Source of the DNA: Ruminiclostridium papyrosolvens DSM 2782
GTDB taxonomy: Bacteria > Bacillota > Clostridia > Acetivibrionales > DSM-1351
Assembly (NCBI RefSeq): GCF_029318685.1
Contig: NZ_CP119677.1
Location: 3,091,001-3,155,000, forward strand
Length of the DNA stretch: 64,000 bases
Direction of reading: 5' to 3'
Shown here: one piece after another, positions 18,362 to 26,205 of the stretch
Layout of the letters: each line of letters starts with the position of its first letter
Numbering within the stretch: position 1 is the first letter of the stretch
Made by a program: the position numbers and the translations under genes
The notes under the pieces: model-generated
What the model was told of the DNA's origin: nothing
The model's input: only the letters and a program-made list of their open reading frames with translations
The model's database searches: none

Positions 18362-21038
18362 ACCAACTATCCCCATGTTTTACATCCACTGTTAAGGGCA
18401 CTTTTAATTGTACGGCATTTTCCATGCAATCCTTTAACAATTTTGAAACCTCTTCCAATTCAGATTTTTCCGTTTCCACAATCAATTCATCGTGCACCTG
18501 AAGAATAAGTTTTGACTTGAGTTTTCTCTTTTTCAGTTCATTATAAACTTTTACCATTGATATTTTTATTATGTCTGCCGCACTTCCCTGAATAGGCGTA
18601 TTCATAGCAACACGCTCTCCGAAGGAACGCATATTAAAATTACTGGATTTAAGCTCAGGAAGATATCTTCTTCTGTTATAAAGTGTTGTCACAAACCCAA
18701 ATTCTTTGCCTTTTTCAACAGTATCACTCATGTACTCCTTTACCTTTGAGTACTTGTCTAGATAGTCATCTATATATTGTCGAGCTTCCTTTTTGGTTAC
18801 CCCGATATCCTTTGACAGGCTGAAATCACCTATACCGTAAACTATACCAAAATTAACGGCTTTCGCCCTCGACCTCATTAAGGATGAAACCTCCTCAGGA
18901 GGTATTCCAAATACCTTTGACGCAGTAGTAGTATGGATGTCCTCGTTTTTTAAAAAGGCTTCTATCATGTTGGAATCATCTGTTATATGCGCAAGTACTC
19001 TCAGTTCTATCTGTGAATAGTCGGCATCCAGAAGTACATAATCCTGATTGGTGGGAATAAATACCTTACGTATTTTTCTTCCCATTTCCAGCTTTACAGG
19101 TATATTTTGCAAATTAGGCTCTGTACTGCTGATTCTTCCGGTTGCAGTTACTGTCTGGTTAAAGTTTGAATGAATCTTACCATCCTGTTCCAGAACAGAC
19201 AATAGTCCATCGGCGTATGTTGACTTGAGTTTCATCAGCTGTCTGTATTCAAGGATTCTTTCAACGATTTCATGCTTGTAAGAAAGTTGTTCCAGCACCT
19301 CTGCATTCGTTGAATATCCTGTCTTAGTTTTCTTTCCCACAGGCAGTCCAAGTTTTTCAAAAAGAATTACACCCAGCTGTTTTGGAGAATTAATATTAAA
19401 GGTCTCTCCTGCCTGCATGTATATTTCATTTTCAAGTATTACAAGTCTTGAATCCATTTCCTTTGAATATGCTTGCAAGCCTTCCACGTCAACTTTGAAG
19501 CCCCTTAGCTCCATATCAGCCAGTACCTCTACAAGAGGCAGTTCTATTTCATAATAAAGCTCATCTTGGCCGTTATCCCTGATAATAGGCCTCAGCTTCT
19601 GTATCAGCACATATATGGCATTTACCGCAGCAGCACAAACCTCGGATGAACTTATATCCTGTTCCTGTTGAAGTCTTTTGCCGTGCTTGTCATACAAAAT
19701 CTCAACAGGAGTAATACTTTGTTTGAGTTTATCTTCATACAACTCAGAAATCGTGTAGGTACTTCTGGTAGGTTCAAGTATATATGCTGCTATGAAGGTA
19801 TCAAATATTACATTTTCAAGCTCTATTCCATGAGATTTAAGATACTTGTATAAGTTTTTCAAATCATGTCCGTATTTTTCAATATCCTTACTCTCAAAAA
19901 TTTCTCGCAGTTCATTAAGAGCCTCTTGGCAAGTTAATTTTTCAGAGAAAACAATATTTGCGGGAGCATATTCCTCATTGCAGGCAAAAATACACAAATC
20001 ATCCATATAACTTCCTGTAGGGTCAACGTGATAATACACTGCTACCTTGCCGCTAAGCTTGATTGCACTTATATATGATTGTAAATCACTTATGGAATCA
20101 ACATCTAAATGTTCAATTTTTAAAGCTTCAGTTGCTTCTACAAAAGGAGTATTTTCCAGACCGAACTTTTCTATGAGAGTCTTAAATTCCAGACGTTTGA
20201 AGATACCATATAGAGCTTCCTTATCAGCTTCAGTCCTTGCAAAACTGCTTAGATCCTCCACTCCGGGAACTTTTCTATATATAGTAGCCAGCCTTTTACT
20301 CATAAAAGCAAGTTCTTTGTTATTCTCAAGTTTTTCACGAACGCCCTTTTTCTCCACTTTATCTATGTTTTCATACAATTCTTCTAAAGAGTTAAACTTC
20401 TGAATAAGATTAAGTGCAGTTTTTTCTCCGACACCTGGCACTCCGGGAATGTTATCCGAAGTATCTCCCATAAGCCCCTTTACATCTATAAGCTGCCCCG
20501 GTGTTACACCGTATTTCTCTACTACCTTCTCATAATCGTACTCATCTGTTTCGGTTTTATTACCTCTTGTTACAGGAAGTTTTATTCTTGTATGGCCGGA
20601 TGCCAACTGTAATGAATCCCTGTCTCCGGTTAATAGTATCGTTTTCAATCCCTGCTTTTCAGCATACGAAGAAACTGTTCCCAGTATATCGTCAGCTTCA
20701 AAGCCTTCAACTTCAACCCTTGCAATATTCATAGCATCCAAAACCTGTTTTATGATGGGAACCTGAACGGCCAACTCATTTGGCATTCCCTTTCTTTGGG
20801 CCTTGTATTGGTCATACTCCTTATGTCTGAAGGTAGGGGCTTTTAAATCAAACGCTACGCAAACATACTTTGGATTTTCATCCTGAAGATATTTTGAAAG
20901 TATATTTATGAAACCAAAAACCGCATTTGTATATAATCCCTCGGATGTTGTAAGCATAGCTGCTCTGCTTAGTCCGTAAAAAGCTCTGTTAAGTATACTG
21001 TTACCGTCTACAACTAAAATTTTGTCTTCAGAATTCAT
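18348..21038 (-). CDS. polA: DNA polymerase I
   Basis: Repair and Okazaki-fragment polymerase. The 896 residues comprise a 5'-3' exonuclease domain (about 1-290, with GLMGDTSDNIPGVPGVGEKTA) and a central 3'-5' exonuclease-like domain (about 310-490). The polymerase domain has motif A (LDADYSQIELRVLAHI), motif B (RSRAKAVNFGIVYG) and motif C (QVHDELIVE). The central domain starts VAVYYHVDPTGS where an active enzyme has an acidic DTE-type motif, so proofreading is probably lost, as in Bacillus PolI. The ATG at 21038 has GGAGG five bases upstream. It heads the polA-coaE-slt operon. Confidence 0.97.
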   Translation of the reverse strand: MNSEDKILVVDGNSILNRAFYGLSRAAMLTTSEGLYTNAVFGFINILSKYLQDENPKYVCVAFDLKAPTFRHKEYDQYKAQRKGMPNELAVQVPIIKQVLDAMNIARVEVEGFEADDILGTVSSYAEKQGLKTILLTGDRDSLQLASGHTRIKLPVTRGNKTETDEYDYEKVVEKYGVTPGQLIDVKGLMGDTSDNIPGVPGVGEKTALNLIQKFNSLEELYENIDKVEKKGVREKLENNKELAFMSKRLATIYRKVPGVEDLSSFARTEADKEALYGIFKRLEFKTLIEKFGLENTPFVEATEALKIEHLDVDSISDLQSYISAIKLSGKVAVYYHVDPTGSYMDDLCIFACNEEYAPANIVFSEKLTCQEALNELREIFESKDIEKYGHDLKNLYKYLKSHGIELENVIFDTFIAAYILEPTRSTYTISELYEDKLKQSITPVEILYDKHGKRLQQEQDISSSEVCAAAVNAIYVLIQKLRPIIRDNGQDELYYEIELPLVEVLADMELRGFKVDVEGLQAYSKEMDSRLVILENEIYMQAGETFNINSPKQLGVILFEKLGLPVGKKTKTGYSTNAEVLEQLSYKHEIVERILEYRQLMKLKSTYADGLLSVLEQDGKIHSNFNQTVTATGRISSTEPNLQNIPVKLEMGRKIRKVFIPTNQDYVLLDADYSQIELRVLAHITDDSNMIEAFLKNEDIHTTTASKVFGIPPEEVSSLMRSRAKAVNFGIVYGIGDFSLSKDIGVTKKEARQYIDDYLDKYSKVKEYMSDTVEKGKEFGFVTTLYNRRRYLPELKSSNFNMRSFGERVAMNTPIQGSAADIIKISMVKVYNELKKRKLKSKLILQVHDELIVETEKSELEEVSKLLKDCMENAVQLKVPLTVDVKHGDSWYETK

Positions 21039-21053
21039 TTGTGCCTCCATTAA

Positions 21054-22196
21054 TTATTTATCTGCAAAAGATATTCTTACCGTTATCATACCACTATTCT
21101 TTACAATCTCATCCATCTTTTGCGATAAATCGTCTCTTTCTTTTTCAAGAGTTACTGTGTTGTTACCTTTTACTTCCATATCGCTGATTTTTTGGCTCAC
21201 CACATTCCTCTGTTTTTCAAGTTCTTTATATTTCTCTGTAATATTTTCTTTTGTAACGGGTATCTTTATGCTAATGTCCAGATTATATTTATCATTAGCC
21301 AACTGCTGTATTTTAGTAAATGATTCTAAGGGAATGACATAATCACTATAACTACTATTAGCCATAATAGCTATAGTTTTGTCGTCAGCAATCAGTTCTT
21401 TGCCTCCCAACTCTGACATTAGCCCCTTTAAAGCCTCGTCTTTATTTTCTTTATCCTTAGTATCCGTATTCAAAATCACTTCAGCCGTATTTGAATAATA
21501 CTCCATAGGAGCGGCGGCAGTTTTTGTTCTGAATATAGATTCTTTTGAATCTTTTAATTTTTCATCCGCTTCTTGGATACTTTGGCTTGACTTTGATACA
21601 ACTTTATTTTCACCTTTTTCCTCAAAAACCCTCTTTTTCGGGTAATCTTTTAATGCACCACTGCCTTTGGCAGCTGGCATTTTGTCTGAGGACAAATGGC
21701 TTTCATTACTACTCTCTTGGGAATTAGGGTTTTGTACAGCTTCCTCCTTTGAGGCTGCCGCTGAATTCTTTGCAGCATCCTTAACACTATCCTCGGTTGA
21801 GGTAAAAGCAGTTGTACCAGACGAGATACTATCATTCTTACGATTTAAATTTGTATGAGGAAGCAGGCTGTATGCCAATAAAGTTAATACCAGTACAGCA
21901 GCCGTTGACAACCCCGCAATTAACTTTTTATTATATATAAACAATTTACCTTTATTTTGTTTTTGCTTATCTGCAACTTCTACAAGTCTGTCATGGAGGG
22001 AAGATGAAAAATTCTGCGGCAGCATTATATCGTCGCTTTCTCTGCACAATTCCACCAAAGCCAAAGCTTCTTTGACCTTTTGAGAACATTTACCACATTC
22101 ATTCAGATGATTTTCAAATTCTTCTTTTATTGCCTCTTCCAGCATGTCATCAATATATAAAGATACATAATAATCTGATTCCTTACAAAAATCCAT
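21054..22196 (-). CDS. Anti-sigma factor with zinc-finger and DUF4349-like domain
   Basis: Membrane anti-sigma factor paired with the ECF sigma gene upstream. The 380 residues start with a zf-HC2 module (HLNECGKCSQKV, about 28-40) that should hold the sigma factor. One membrane segment lies near 93-113. A long low-complexity Ser/Lys/Glu stretch (about 115-215) follows. The C-terminal extracytoplasmic domain contains TAAAPMEYYSNTAEVIL and a coiled coil (ITEKYKELEKQRNVVSQKI), like DUF4349 proteins. AAAGGAGG precedes the start, which is 20 bases after the sigma stop. The external domain probably senses an envelope signal. Confidence 0.85.
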   Translation of the reverse strand: MDFCKESDYYVSLYIDDMLEEAIKEEFENHLNECGKCSQKVKEALALVELCRESDDIMLPQNFSSSLHDRLVEVADKQKQNKGKLFIYNKKLIAGLSTAAVLVLTLLAYSLLPHTNLNRKNDSISSGTTAFTSTEDSVKDAAKNSAAASKEEAVQNPNSQESSNESHLSSDKMPAAKGSGALKDYPKKRVFEEKGENKVVSKSSQSIQEADEKLKDSKESIFRTKTAAAPMEYYSNTAEVILNTDTKDKENKDEALKGLMSELGGKELIADDKTIAIMANSSYSDYVIPLESFTKIQQLANDKYNLDISIKIPVTKENITEKYKELEKQRNVVSQKISDMEVKGNNTVTLEKERDDLSQKMDEIVKNSGMITVRISFADK

Positions 22197-22216
22197 TTCT
22201 ATTCCCTCCTTTCAAC

Positions 22217-22813
22217 TTATTTGACGTAATCGGTAAATAAATGTTCCTTATCCTTGCATAATAATTCTCTTAATTCATTTCTGGCCCTATTGATTCTTGA
22301 TTTCACAGTGCCTACGGGAACTTTCATGGTGTCCGATATTTCGTCATAGCTGAGTCCCATAAAATCACGGAGTATTATAACCAATCGGTTTTTTTCATTC
22401 ATTTTATCCATGGCTTCTTTAATGGCCTGTTTCTGAGCGTTGGTCTCTGCCACTTTTTCAGGCCCCGGATTTTCTGAAACCAAACTGTCTTTTAGCTGTA
22501 AATCTTCAAAAGTGTTTTGCTCTATGGAGATTACTTTCTTATTCTTGTGTTTTCTAATAAAGTCCAGACATACATTGGTTGCAATTCTGTAAAGCCACGT
22601 TGATATGGCGCAATTTCCCTTAAAGTCTTTTATGTACTTGAAAGCCTTTATAAATGTCTCCTGAGCCTGTTCATATGCATCTTCGGTGTTATTGAGCATC
22701 CTGTAGCAGATACTGTAGACTTTTGAATAGTATTCAGTCGTAAGCTCTTCAAATGCCCCTACGTCCCCGTTGCGTGCCTTTTGCAACAAGTTGTTTTCAT
22801 TTATTTTTTCCAT
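22217..22813 (-). CDS. ECF-type RNA polymerase sigma factor
   Basis: Extracytoplasmic-function sigma factor of the SigW/RpoE type. The 198 residues have region 2 (EDAYEQAQETFIKAFKYIKDF) and region 4 with the helix-turn-helix (LSYDEISDTMKVPVGTVKSRINRARNELR). Region 3 is absent, as expected. It is co-transcribed with the zinc-finger anti-sigma gene 20 bases downstream, which is the classic arrangement. The target regulon cannot be deduced from the window. Confidence 0.95.
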   Translation of the reverse strand: MEKINENNLLQKARNGDVGAFEELTTEYYSKVYSICYRMLNNTEDAYEQAQETFIKAFKYIKDFKGNCAISTWLYRIATNVCLDFIRKHKNKKVISIEQNTFEDLQLKDSLVSENPGPEKVAETNAQKQAIKEAMDKMNEKNRLVIILRDFMGLSYDEISDTMKVPVGTVKSRINRARNELRELLCKDKEHLFTDYVK

Positions 22814-23053
22814 ATTTTAGATCCTTACTTTTTTTATAGATCTGAAATGCCATTGTATCCAATAGCCCATAATATTGCAAGCCTTCATATTATTTAATAA
22901 CAATTATACCATAATAATGTACAACTAAAATGTAACTTTAAATTCATCATTTTGTATAATATTTACAAGCTTTTATTTTGATGAAGGTTTTTTGTATTCT
23001 ATATCGAATACTGTACTGGAATCAAAATAAATATACATAAGAAGGAGTATTCT

Positions 23054-23485
23054 ATGATTAGTACTATTCTTGTAACTGATGATAATATCCTGGACAATGC
23101 AATACTAAGAAATTATCTCTACAAAGAACGTGTTAATATAGTTTCAGTCCTTAATGGACGGGAAGCTCTGGATATGGTAGAAAACAGAAACGTTGACGTA
23201 ATAATACTTGATTTGGTAATGCCGGTTTTAGACGGGTTTGGTTTTCTTGAGGAATTCTGTAAAACGAATTCTTATAAGGAAATACCGGTAATAATAGCAT
23301 CCAATATTGAAATGGATGAAATTGAAAAAGTGTTGAATTACGATATTTATGATTTTATTCCAAAACCAATCAATAAGCTTAACAAAATGGTGGTAGTAAA
23401 TAAAGTTAGAAAAGCTATACAATTCAGAAAAATGATAAGTCAGCTTAAATTACTTGAATCCAAAGTAACACACTCACCCGGATAG
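23054..23485 (+). CDS. Stand-alone receiver-domain response regulator, 3' end altered by the murA junction
   Basis: Single receiver domain. The phosphoacceptor is Asp53 (VIILDLVMPVLDG), with acidic Asp9/Asp10 and the conserved lysine in PKPINK. After the domain comes a short helix (FRKMISQLKLLESK). AAGGAG precedes the ATG. The last codons cross the right junction: in the present arrangement the product ends THSPG at a TAG contributed by the murA side (143 residues). If the segment is circular, the frame continues THSPDCVILL... to a TAA at 12969-12971, giving 158 residues. No kinase is adjacent. Confidence 0.85.
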   Translation: MISTILVTDDNILDNAILRNYLYKERVNIVSVLNGREALDMVENRNVDVIILDLVMPVLDGFGFLEEFCKTNSYKEIPVIIASNIEMDEIEKVLNYDIYDFIPKPINKLNKMVVVNKVRKAIQFRKMISQLKLLESKVTHSPG

Positions 23486-23817
23486 CTTATAGTCACTTTT
23501 CCCTCTCTTGCCAGTATAGGACCCATAAATATTATTGATGATCTCATTTCTGCCGCAAGAGATTCAGGAACCTCTGTAGAAGATAATGTTGATGAATCTA
23601 CAGTCACAACGTTATCTTCTACTTTAACTTTGCAACCGATAGTCCTTAAGATTTCAATTATAACTTCCACATCCTTAAACATTGGACAATTCTTGATTAC
23701 ATTCTCGCCACGGTTAAGAATTGTAGCAGCCAATATTGGTAAAACAGCATTTTTTGCACCCTCAATTTCTATTTCACCTTTTAATTTTTTACCTCCCGTG
23801 ACTATTATTTTGCTCAT
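23440..23817 (-). CDS. murA: UDP-GlcNAc 1-carboxyvinyltransferase MurA, 5' part of a split gene
   Basis: N-terminal 114 residues of MurA: MSKIIVTGGKKLKGEIEIEG, the GAKNAVLPILAATIL motif (Lys in the substrate site) and AEMRSSIIFMGPILAREGKVTISYPG. MurA sequence stops at the Gly codon 23478-23476. The frame then runs a further 12 codons into the response-regulator gene on the opposite strand (ECVTLDSSNLS). The ATG at 23817 has GGAGG ten bases upstream and is preferred to a start seven codons earlier. Joined to 12916-12002 it gives a 418-residue protein of normal length with no gap, overlap or frameshift. It lies downstream of the CotF-like genes, past a large hairpin. Confidence 0.95.
   Translation of the reverse strand: MSKIIVTGGKKLKGEIEIEGAKNAVLPILAATILNRGENVIKNCPMFKDVEVIIEILRTIGCKVKVEDNVVTVDSSTLSSTEVPESLAAEMRSSIIFMGPILAREGKVTISYPGECVTLDSSNLS
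23461..23494. other. Right junction of the segment splitting murA (attR-like)
   Basis: The inner arm CAAAGTAACACACTCA (23461-23476) meets murA at the shared CACC (23475-23478). Outward is murA codon sequence for Tyr-Pro-Gly (TATCCGGGT on the minus strand). Arms on three of the four sides share TGnnTGTG when read outward from the centre, as expected for recombinase half-sites. Confidence 0.65.
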
Positions 23818-24028
23818 AATAAAAAACACCTCCGTCATTCCGGGACATTGTTAAAATTTGTAATGTCACTTTTTTTCACTCCTATTTTAAAGTTAATTAT
23901 AATAAATTTTATCTCGAAATATATGAAGCTTATAATAGCCCTATATAAAAAATTAAAATACAGATATATAAACCCCTATCCCTGCAATATCAGTTTATGC
24001 GTATGTGAATAAATTGTTACTCATGTTT

Positions 24029-24074
24029 ATATTACGGTACAAGGCAGGCTGCTGCCTGCCTTGTACCGTAATAT
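24029..24074 (-). terminator. 21-bp perfect hairpin after the CotF-like gene
   Basis: Stem 24029-24049 pairs perfectly with 24054-24074 around the loop TGCT. It abuts the stop codon of the CotF-like gene. There is no T-tract in either direction, so it may be a transcript-stabilising or processing structure rather than a classical terminator. Confidence 0.7.
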
Positions 24075-24343
24075 TACCCCATCTGGGATTCAATACCCTT
24101 AACCTTTTGCTGTGCTTGTGAAATCTCCTGCTGGTTTGCATTCTGAACGGAATACCAGCCTTTTTGGGACATAATGTCAAAAACATGTTTCTGTTCGTCA
24201 AAAGTTCTGGTCAATATACTCTTTGCATCGTTTCTAAGAGTCGGATTGGAGCTTTCCAGAATCAAATTTGTTAAAGATGATGCAGCAAGCTTTCTTTCAT
24301 TTAATATTGATGCCATTATTTCCTTATCAGTTAACTCTGCCAT
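24074..24343 (-). CDS. CotF-like spore coat protein
   Basis: Small helical protein of the coat F family. The 89 residues contain the characteristic LTDKEIMASILNERKLAASSL and LRNDAKSILTRTFDEQKHVFDIMSQKGWY segments. GGAGGTG precedes the ATG. It forms a pair with the smaller related gene just upstream (12-base gap). Expected to be a mother-cell product deposited on the spore; I saw no convincing SigE or SigK promoter. Confidence 0.88.
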   Translation of the reverse strand: MAELTDKEIMASILNERKLAASSLTNLILESSNPTLRNDAKSILTRTFDEQKHVFDIMSQKGWYSVQNANQQEISQAQQKVKGIESQMG

Positions 24344-24355
24344 ATTCTACACCTC

Positions 24356-24553
24356 CTATTGTTGACCTGCTGTGTTTATGTGCTTCATCAAAAGCTGTAA
24401 ACCATTCTTTTCTTCACTGGCTAATTGGTTACAAAGATTCTTTACCTGACTGTCATTTGCCAGCTGTGCACAGCCTTGTAAATACTTTATGTTGTTTTCA
24501 CACATACTGATATTATCCTGAATCAGCATTAACTCTTTACTTGTAAGTGGCAT
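24356..24553 (-). CDS. Small CotF-like/spore-associated helical protein
   Basis: A 65-residue, all-helical protein (MPLTSKELMLIQDNISMCENNIKYLQGC...) that starts like CotF-family proteins but is shorter, with two cysteines. GGGAGG precedes the ATG. It is the first gene of a two-gene unit with the CotF-like gene. Its exact role is unknown; a structural or partner coat function is likely from context. Confidence 0.75.
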   Translation of the reverse strand: MPLTSKELMLIQDNISMCENNIKYLQGCAQLANDSQVKNLCNQLASEEKNGLQLLMKHINTAGQQ

Positions 24554-24766
24554 GTCAATCCTCCCTTTTATTTTGTAAAATTATTCAACTTAAAGAAGTT
24601 GAATTCAAATGTTATTTTATACAAATATAAATATCATATTCTTAATTAATAATAATTGTATAAACATAAATAGTTCTGACTAACGATGATATTTGAAATA
24701 ATAAGCAATATATGGTAGTCTATATAATTAGACATAATATAAAAATAATTAAAGGGTACTAACTAA

Positions 24767-26146
24767 ATGAATAAAGTAAAATTAAAAACTAAGGAACATC
24801 GTCTTTTAAACATTGCTCCATCAAAGCTTTTGGTTTTAAGCTTCGCTGTTTTGATACTTACAGGGGCCGTGCTTTTGTCCATGCCGTTTTCCAGCAGGTC
24901 GGGAGAATGGACACCTTTTATGAATGCTCTGTTTACCTCTACCTCGGCATCATGTATAACGGGTCTGGTTCTTTACGATACCTATACTTACTGGTCAACT
25001 GCCGGTCAAATAATAATACTAACCTTGATTCAAGTAGGAGCATTAGGGATTATTACTCTGGCGACCTTTTTTTCACTGTTATTAAAGAAAAAAGTAGGGT
25101 TACGAGGGATGCTTATTGCTCAGGAATCCGTTAATACCTTTAGGTACGATGAAGTTCTTAGACTTGTCAGAAGAATTGTAACTACTACACTTTTGGTTGA
25201 AACTATTGGGGCAATATTATTGGCTATTAGTTTTGTGCCAAAGTTCGGTGCCTTTGGCTTTTATATGAGTGTTTTTCACTCTATCTCCGCTTTCTGTAAT
25301 GCCGGCTTTGACATAACAAGCGGCGCCATTAACGGCGAATTCCTCAGTATTACGCCTTTTAACAACGACCCTATAGTAATATATACTATTTCAGGTTTAG
25401 TAATACTTGGAGGGCTTGGATTTACAGTTTGGAGAGATTTGTATGAGTTCAGAAAAAACAAAGCACTCCTTTTTCATACAAAACTGGTGCTTGTAATAAC
25501 TGCTATACTTTTGGTATTCGGTACATTATTTTTCTTTGCAAACGAATATAGCAATATCAAAACACTTGGACCTATGAGCTTTTTTGAGAAAATTAACGCA
25601 GCCTTCTTTCAATCGACAGCCGCCAGAACTGCTGGCTTTAATTCAATTAGCCTTGCAGATATGAAAGAAATATCAAAAGTCTTCACAGTTTTCCTTATGT
25701 TTGTAGGTGCTGCTCCCGGCTCAACAGGAGGTGGTATAAAGGTCACTACCTTTGGTGCCGTTATGATTGCTGTTATATCACAAATTAAAGGCTCCGGAGA
25801 TATAGTTCTCTTTAAGAGAAAACTGCACCAGTATACAGTAAACAAGGCTCTTTCAATAACCGGGCTGAGTGCTATTCTGGTTGTAATAATTACCACTGTC
25901 ATTGTCACACTCCAAAGCAATTTTCATGTACTGGACATACTCTATGAGACAACTTCTGCTTTTGGTACAGTAGGGTTATCTCTTGGCCCTACACCCTTAC
26001 TAAATACTGCCAGTAAAGTCCTCATTATTTTAACTATGTTTTTGGGTAGAGTCGGTCCTTTATCCTTTGCTATAGCATTGACCCTTAAGTCCTCTAAAAG
26101 AACTTCAGACATTGTTTATCCTGAAGCCAAGATACTTGTAGGATAA
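24767..26146 (+). CDS. ktrB: Potassium uptake protein TrkH/KtrB, channel subunit
   Basis: Membrane subunit of a Ktr/Trk potassium uptake system. The 459 residues make four M1-P-M2 repeats with selectivity-filter loops around TSTSASCITGLVLYDT, SISAFCNAGFDITSG, STAARTAGFNSI and TTSAFGTVGLSLG. The gating-loop region PGSTGGGIKVTTF is intact. The two regulatory subunits are encoded nearby at 27757-29046 on the other strand, separated by tyrS, so the system is complete but not one operon. It ends at a strong bidirectional terminator. Confidence 0.95.
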   Translation: MNKVKLKTKEHRLLNIAPSKLLVLSFAVLILTGAVLLSMPFSSRSGEWTPFMNALFTSTSASCITGLVLYDTYTYWSTAGQIIILTLIQVGALGIITLATFFSLLLKKKVGLRGMLIAQESVNTFRYDEVLRLVRRIVTTTLLVETIGAILLAISFVPKFGAFGFYMSVFHSISAFCNAGFDITSGAINGEFLSITPFNNDPIVIYTISGLVILGGLGFTVWRDLYEFRKNKALLFHTKLVLVITAILLVFGTLFFFANEYSNIKTLGPMSFFEKINAAFFQSTAARTAGFNSISLADMKEISKVFTVFLMFVGAAPGSTGGGIKVTTFGAVMIAVISQIKGSGDIVLFKRKLHQYTVNKALSITGLSAILVVIITTVIVTLQSNFHVLDILYETTSAFGTVGLSLGPTPLLNTASKVLIILTMFLGRVGPLSFAIALTLKSSKRTSDIVYPEAKILVG

Positions 26147-26193
26147 AAAAACGTTTGAATAAGTTTATTTGAAACTTATTCAAACGTTTTTTT
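26145..26193. terminator. Bidirectional terminator between ktrB and tyrS
   Basis: A 22-bp inverted repeat (26145-26166 with 26172-26193) with A/T runs on both sides lies between two convergent genes. Confidence 0.93.
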
Positions 26194-26205
26194 AATTGGT
26201 CTATA

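Larger units (their letters stand above)
12917..23475. other. 10,559-bp segment inserted in murA, putative site-specific recombination unit
   Basis: Everything between the two murA halves. Its ends share CACC with the target. Circularising it would place a 16-bp arm, CAAAGTAACACACTCA, next to a centre CC and then the left inner arm, an imperfect dyad with 13 of 16 positions matched. Excision would restore murA exactly and give a circle of 10,559 bp. The cargo is murT, gatD, a DAHP synthase, an unknown gene, a lytic transglycosylase, coaE, polA, anti-sigma, sigma and a response regulator; I see no recombinase, integrase or phage gene. Essential cargo means loss could be tolerated only in a terminal cell such as a mother cell, or the segment is a fixed translocation. 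Confidence 0.6.

Noticed and set aside
12917-23475. Assembly error joining unrelated pieces
   Set aside because: Cannot be excluded from sequence alone, but the precise join, shared core and symmetric arms fit site-specific recombination better than a misjoin. A misassembly from a mixed population of both forms would itself support the switch.
12917-23475. Prophage or transposon insertion
   Set aside because: No phage structural, integrase, transposase or toxin gene is visible; all cargo is ordinary chromosomal.
12002-23817. The two murA pieces as two independent, decayed paralogues
   Set aside because: They do not overlap by a single homologous codon, meet at a shared 4-bp sequence, keep one frame and sum to the normal MurA length. 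Two random truncations would not do this.
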